A model generated the notes under the pieces. It worked only from the letters and a program-made list of their open reading frames with translations, was not told the origin of the DNA and ran no database searches. From NCBI GenBank assembly GCA_964444795.1, contig CAYUIQ010000185.1, forward strand, positions 1-18,122: a stretch of DNA of 18,122 bases, in the 5' to 3' direction. Origin of the DNA: JABMRP01 sp964444795 (GTDB lineage Bacteria > Planctomycetota > Planctomycetia > Pirellulales > Thermoguttaceae). This document shows, piece by piece, positions 15,601 through 18,122 of this stretch; position 1 is the first letter of the stretch; each line of letters starts with the position of its first letter. A program made the position numbers and the translations under genes.

Positions 15601-15660
15601 CGAGGACGCGGAGCATAACAACGCGATCCAGCATACGTTCCAGAAAAAACGGCCAGGCAT
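9652..15660 (-). CDS. Exported giant PQQ-like beta-propeller/TPR protein, 2002 aa
   Basis: Not a characterised gene. Residues 1-26 are a signal peptide (cleavage after VWG). Residues about 44-110 are helical and HEAT/ARM-like (LVERLGDDAHTARREAADRL...). Residues about 460-640 are TPR-like helices. The first PQQ-like (BamB/quinoprotein-type) propeller spans about 670-1170, with repeated blade signatures such as VRAVDSTSGRVLWE, LVAYDLVTGKVRWE and LCLNLTDGRLLWS. TPR-like helices return at about 1185-1440. A second propeller spans about 1470-1940 (LTAVDPISGELLWTRDD, MFGINRADGKMLWRA). The tail, 1949-2002, is an Ala/Glu/Lys-rich charged helix. An 18-nt minisatellite interrupts the second propeller. 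GGGAGAAG lies 7 nt before the ATG at 15660. No PQQ-enzyme active site is evident, so a structural or scaffold role is more likely than a dehydrogenase. The start lies 102 bp downstream of selD on the same strand, so read-through is possible. Confidence 0.9.
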   Translation of the reverse strand: MPGRFFWNVCWIALLCSASSIALVWGQPDEPAEKAEPAKTSKLSPAEMTALVERLGDDAHTARREAADRLTELGVEAQDALLAGLDREDPEIRRRCRWILGDVLQADFERRLAAFLADEENRQDHDLPGWERFRRMIGHDGPARELFAKMQKAESGLLTSAVAGKTVAAESVRLRFRQVFQMMSARDTSLRRSPSLGTVAALIFVLADEELDLPSDLVDSPYLSSVVQQPEFQKALAEGSVKDAARKLLGQWIVRPSGLNLLTTKLRMSTQFKIADGLRLACRVVRDRKAVSPYLRVYAISTLGSLGGKQHAAVMTELLEDESECHRRTVNGKQISIEIRDVALGWLIHLTDQNHAEYGQKLAKTVFDRLKSSPTYHISASYMLFEDKKTRDEALAKWKAWVAKNPLPEMPAEVKPEDPPVPAIAVRKNPVRAMNPLGGIAKPGSEDPMDWLGGLGLDMADRIQVRYLVTARELYRQKRYLEAIRLLGNILAARSDRLFQPDLKVQLFRCLKPEAEQLIETLPAEGRKAYRLLFEAEASRQLAEAVETGDLEQLARVAECFFHTPPGADATYLLAMHQIDRDDPFRAAMYLQRLRNRSQDADRFEPMLTLQLAACWARAEAREPAGRALRELKARRGERPVIVAGEPRELFAGADEAMDWLEAIVGPLPPGRVGDGWLMFRGAPSRNVPVSSGSPYLETDVLVPDCEDPIVGKAVAQLRKENREEHRAVLPSAHPLIIGQTVVLRTATHVRAVDSTSGRVLWEAPTEDTLRHFLGQENEKTKAGQAESLARGLRRRLWNDATFGTLSSDGRLVFAVEDLAFGFGADYQRMRVTSDGQRQLDPDWIKQSNLLVAYDLVTGKVRWEIGSLSEPADEDRQNTFFLGPPLPLGKRLYVVAESAGSVRLMELDGETGRRIWELALDQREPGLPMSMATRMPLAMLQSSAHRSGACPSYADGVLVCRTSARRFVAVELTTRAVRWIFETPDPEPPSGMHVRFGNALQRKLYEAAADNGHNRWADSSVTIAQQRVLLAPAGSDRLLCLNLTDGRLLWSIPRADGLYVGGIYADRAIVVGRGSIWAVNMSDGSPAWTDGAIGLPSGALPSGRGFLSDRHYHVPLSTAEVALIDLTKGTLTSRSRSPSGIVPGNLVACRDVILSQHVDGLRRFESLPERRQRSVAALDRLPDDPETLTDCGEVLLYEGQIAEAIEYLRQAMDIRPTDRTRAVLTEALIEGLRVDFATFRDKADEMGPLIVDPTRRVRFLHALAQGLQQAGHASQAMETYLQLIALDQQQPEMEYVEAARTVRRDRLIAACVEQLRAEAMPADLPGIDALIAARLTDGRQSAFLRYFPTHPQAEEARSHLAAELLKKKEWFAAEQMLTTLRASDDPARRREAVARLAQLWREAGKPEQTVALHGELAGALADEICLDGKTGRQLAEALAADERIGKLVNVPDPWPIEPVDAMATNTRPSVTMRYPISLTDAAGRFPTELYATIDSQGQHIVGCDRLGRQKWDIDLGTRKHNWSTSSHLYSHSRGWVNGNLLVAWVGNRICAIENSGNEAKLLWTRELVTSPPPYPGFGMMMPARMRRVRQGGDFPGKEPSPLVATPQTTCFQQDRKLTAVDPISGELLWTRDDLDAESDLFGDRYRLFVTSPSAGEEPEAVVLSMLDGRELGRRKVPKLSKRVTTIGGYVVTWESDAKETRAAMIDPWNSHTVWEHAFEPNAKAWLTGGDELAVLDRNGRLVILALVDGSQTLQTDLDLGPLEEQERDKKLDELEEQDELEEQEKLKRQKKIEEQKGLEGLERLVVLRQADRYIAMACVPKSATTITQNLPSNVAVNGLMFGINRADGKMLWRAAKGALENQTVNLDQPAELPLIVLLNYIRETKDGSTKSFHKVCCIDTRTGRVEYDAKVAGGSTNICRIDAKPAESQIIIQTYKQTINVAFGPKALQRMKAAKEAEAEKQEAAKKEAEAKAEATKEEAEVKVATVKKEVKPETAEKPAPK
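10252..10377 (-). repeat. Low-GC 18-nt minisatellite inside the propeller gene
   Basis: About 126 nt encode residues 1762-1803. Leucine or isoleucine recurs every 3, 6 or 9 residues (1762, 1771, 1774, 1780, 1786, 1792, 1798, 1801). The core unit is 18 nt, for example CTAGAGGAACAAGAGAAA (LEEQEK), with 9-nt sub-units. Leucines here use CTA and arginines use AGA, unlike the CTG/CGC-type usage of the rest of the gene. All unit lengths are multiples of 9 nt, so the reading frame is preserved. Confidence 0.88.
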
Positions 15661-15762
15661 GGGGACACTTCTCCCGCGGGGGCGAGCGAGAAACCAACGG
15701 CACGAGGGTATCTGTCCAATATATCCCGGCGGGCCTTCGGTGCCCAGCTTTGAATTGGCCGA

Positions 15763-16803
15763 TCACGGTTGGACCTGAACCCGACCGCCCTCGCTGAATA
15801 CACCAATATGGTGTATCGATACCCCTCGCGAGTATGCCTCTCGGGCGAATGCTTTACCCCCCGTCTCAGGGATGGCCATAAGCAGACCGCCGGAAGTTTG
15901 CGGGTCGAACAGCAGGTTTTCGAGCCCGTCGGGTAGATTATCGGCCATATCGAACCGGTGGGCGAAGGCCGCTCGATTTCGTTTGGTGCCGCCGGGAACC
16001 TTGCCCGTGCAAAGATGTTCCCAGAATCCGGGCAACACGGGCAGCGACTTGGCCGACAGTTCGACGCCCAACTGGCCCTGATCGTCGAGCATTTCGACCA
16101 GATGTCCACCCAGGCCGAAACCGGTGACGTCGGTCATGGCCCGGACGCCGGCGGCCAGCGCGGCTTCGGCCGCCATGTCGTTCAGCGCGCACATACTGTC
16201 GACGGCCACCCCAATCTCATGGTCGGAGGCCCGATCGCCTTTGATCGCCGTGGCCAGGACCCCGGTGCCCAGCGATTTGGTCAAGTAGAGCAGGTCGCCC
16301 GGCTGCGCGCCCCGGTTTCGCACCACGCGCTGTGGATCGACGGTGCCGATGACGGCCAGTCCGTACTTGGGCTGTTTGTCGTCGACGGTATGCCCGCCGA
16401 CGATCATACATCCGGCGGCGGCCGCCGATCGGGCGCCTCCGTCGAGCACGTCGGCCAGCAGTTCGCCGGGCAGTTTGTCGGGCCAGCAGACGAGGTTCAG
16501 CGCGGCCAGCGGCTTGGCGCCCATGGCGAAGACGTCGGAGAGCGAGTTGGCCGCGGCGATGGCCCCCCACGTGGCCGGGTCGTCGACCAGCGGGGTGATG
16601 AAGTCGGCGGTGAAGCAGACGGCCCGGTCATCCGAGACGGCGACCACGGCCGCGTCGTCCATTGTTTCCGGCCCGACAATCAGGCGCGGATCGACGACCG
16701 GCTTCAACCTCTCCAGCACACTGCGGAGGTCACCCGGACCCCGCTTCGCCGCTCATCCGGCGGCGTCGACAGTTTGCGTCAAGCGAATGCGATGCTTGGC
16801 CAT
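15763..16803 (-). CDS. selD: Selenide, water dikinase (SelD) with selenocysteine at position 17
   Basis: SelD makes selenophosphate from selenide and ATP in the cytoplasm, the selenium donor for Sec-tRNA and selenouridine. The gene encodes 346 residues if TGA at 16755-16753 is read as Sec; E. coli SelD is 347. The restored N-terminus is MAKHRIRLTQTVDAAG-U-AAK. It places Sec17 and Lys20 exactly where E. coli has Cys17 and Lys20. Other family motifs are DDAAV (49-53), TADFITPLVDDP (about 66-77), NSLSDVFAMGAKPLAALN (about 86-103), GGHTVDD (about 136), TDVTGFGLGGH in the middle and DPQTSGG (about 300-306). The ATG at 16803 is bounded by an in-frame TAG four codons upstream. Only weak purine-rich sequence (AGAG) precedes it. 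A start at the GTG at 16719 would remove the catalytic loop and leave an inactive enzyme. A SECIS-like hairpin follows the TGA. Confidence 0.95.
16723..16744 (-). promoter_or_regulatory. Predicted bacterial SECIS hairpin of selD
   Basis: Starting 8 nt after the UGA, the arm GCGGGGUC (16744-16737) pairs with GACC-U-CCGC (16731-16723). This gives an 8-bp stem with one bulged U and a CGGGU apical loop. The loop guanines lie about 18 nt after the UGA. A G-containing small loop at this distance and a bulged U are the features SelB reads in the known fdhF element, although there the bulge is on the 5' side. The structure is drawn by eye from the sequence. Confidence 0.75.
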
Positions 16804-16946
16804 GATGGTTCTCTAGCTGTCATGCCCACGCCCCCGACGGACCGCCCGCCGAGGTGCGAAGTTGCCGATTGCTCCATTCTACCGATTCCCGAGCGCAGGT
16901 CGAGCCGTGTTCTTTCTTCATGCCATTCAAGACAACAGCACGGGAA

Positions 16947-17801
16947 CTACTCAGCTACTCCAATCCGAGGCTCGTACCCAGTGATACGCTTGTCTTGCAC
17001 TGCGGGAGACTCTGGGTCCCATTCGACACGGCGTGTCGTCGTTTTCAGTGCTGGAGCGGAATAGATGAATCGCTGATCGTACTGTTTGTACAGCGTTTCA
17101 AAGAACTTGTTCAACTCCAGAGGGCTACCCGGCGGAGGGAATCCTTCGACGGTATTGCCAACGGCTCCCGGCCTCGGATCCACCAGTGTGAGTGCCACTG
17201 CCTCATACTTCGTCATCGCATTTCGCACGTCGTCACGGCCAGCCAATCGTGCGAGAACGTCGTGATACCTAAACACCGCGTCAACGATTGTCCCATCCGC
17301 TGTTATCGCAACATCATTTGCCGGAAGCCCTTCTGTTTCTCGATTTGCACACATCACTTGTAAGAAACCATACACCAGGGCGGGATAGGCCAGGTGGATA
17401 TTCGTACAACCTCCAACAGCTTCTTCCATGCGATTCGTGAGGTTTCGGAACGCTTTTCATGTGCCCTTCATCGAAACAGCGATGACAGGGCCGATGCCAT
17501 TCTTCGTCACCGTTACATCCACAGCCTTAGTCTTCAACCCACCGAGGACCGTTCGCTCGCCACCTCCTCCCGAATTGGGCAGGTACTCCAAGATCCGCCG
17601 CTTTCCCCTATCACGAATTTCAAATGGTGGACGAGGTGTGATGTCATCCGGTGAGAATCCACCTTCGACTACGAGCCGGCACGCGACGTACCAATGGAGT
17701 GGCTTGATGTGACCGGACCCCTGATGCCCCGACACGTTTTCGACGAACGCCGTCAGTGCCTCTCTCAGGCTTACCCATTGGCAAATAGCGGTTTTAGCCA
17801 T
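16947..17801 (-). pseudogene. Endonuclease-like gene interrupted by in-frame TGA
   Basis: Two segments in the same frame, 17801-17460 (114 codons) and 17456-16947, are separated only by a TGA at 17459-17457. Read through, they give one 284-position protein: ...VIAVSMKGT-(stop)-KAFRNLTNRMEEAVGG... The sequence is coherent on both sides, so this is one gene split by a single nonsense codon, not two genes. The first part has IKPLHWYVACRLVVEGGF and a possible PD-(D/E)XK-type nuclease core (Asp95, then Ser110-x-Lys112). That makes a restriction endonuclease-like role plausible but unproven. GGA to TGA is a one-base change that would explain the stop. Its ATG overlaps the stop of the preceding small gene by 8 nt (ATGGCTAA), implying translational coupling. 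The DNA is less GC-rich than its surroundings, which fits an acquired locus. Confidence 0.65.
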
Positions 17802-18024
17802 AATGTCTCCATCGTCCCATTATCTCGACTCCTTCGCGGATCAGCTTCGTCTCGCTCGCTGTCGACATCTTCCGTTTGACAACCACTTTTGCAGCCTCGC
17901 CCGGCTCGACTTTCAGCATGCCACCGCCAAGTGGATGCCCCTCGATCTCGCAACTCAGTCTGGTGAATTCTTGATTCCACGACCGCTGCAACTCACTGAA
18001 TGTGATGTCTCCGCGGATATTCAC
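17794..18024 (-). CDS. Small hypothetical protein coupled to the endonuclease-like gene
   Basis: A 76-residue protein of unknown function beginning with GTG at 18024. It is the only usable start in its open frame; an in-frame TAA lies about 55 nt upstream. It is soluble, with DITFSELQRSWNQEF as a likely helix and KVEPGEAAKVVVKRKM as a beta-rich part. Its stop codon overlaps the next gene's ATG (ATGGCTAA), so the two were probably translated as a pair. No helix-turn-helix or other domain is recognised. The start lacks a good ribosome site, so the true N-terminus could differ. Confidence 0.5.
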   Translation of the reverse strand: MNIRGDITFSELQRSWNQEFTRLSCEIEGHPLGGGMLKVEPGEAAKVVVKRKMSTASETKLIREGVEIMGRWRHYG

Positions 18025-18122
18025 TACATGGACTGAGTTCGTCGCAACGCATTGTGCATGATTGGCGACTAGTCCTTACGCAAGCGAATAGCGAGAGTCA
18101 GTTCAATCGATAGTTTGAGCAG

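Noticed and set aside
16719..16719. GTG at 16719 as the selD start
   Set aside because: It would delete the catalytic Sec/Lys loop; the upstream sequence matches SelD perfectly through the TGA.
17430..17456. The TGA at 17459-17457 as a genuine selenocysteine codon
   Set aside because: The nearby stem is only 3 nt away with an 11-nt loop, unlike the good hairpin in selD, and no redox motif surrounds the site. A GGA-to-TGA mutation is simpler.

Overview
The window reads as chromosomal DNA of a planctomycete, probably of the Pirellulales type. This is an inference from gene content: a Tat-exported Gfo/Idh/MocA oxidoreductase, a giant beta-strand-repeat protein with a PEP-CTERM tail, an SGNH-type lipoprotein hydrolase, and a 2002-residue exported protein joining PQQ-like beta-propellers with TPR-like helices. 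Coding DNA is GC-rich except for a few patches. No rRNA, tRNA, CRISPR array or transposase was seen.

Layout. On the plus strand, 181-1479 encodes the exported oxidoreductase. All other intact genes are on the minus strand. Positions 1603-3228 hold three small genes: one hypothetical soluble protein, one small membrane protein and one DUF998-like membrane protein. Positions 3417-8363 hold the 1648-residue surface protein, which contains two near-identical copies of a block about 496 residues long. Positions 8649-9389 hold the SGNH-type lipoprotein hydrolase. Positions 9652-15660 hold the propeller/TPR protein, which carries a low-GC 18-nt minisatellite inside its second propeller. Positions 15763-16803 hold selD. 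Positions 16947-18024 hold a small gene overlapping a probable endonuclease-like gene that is interrupted by an in-frame TGA.

The main result is that selD is itself a selenoprotein gene. A conventional reading starts at a GTG at 16719 and loses the catalytic N-terminus. Reading upstream through an in-frame TGA (16755-16753) to the ATG at 16803 restores a canonical SelD N-terminus with Sec at position 17 and Lys at position 20. A hairpin with a G-rich apical loop and a bulged U lies 8 nt after the TGA, where a bacterial SECIS should be. The organism is therefore predicted to decode UGA as selenocysteine, with selA, selB and selC outside the window.

The genes do not form one pathway. Positions 3417-15660 are a run of exported or cell-surface proteins. 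selD is housekeeping for selenium metabolism. The right-hand end looks like a decaying accessory or defence locus. Several GC-rich palindromes (5-37, 1489-1524, 8524-8575) lie in intergenic DNA and look like dispersed repeat elements. Intergenic stretches 1957-2081, 3229-3416, 8364-8648, 9390-9651 and 16804-16946 show no further genes.
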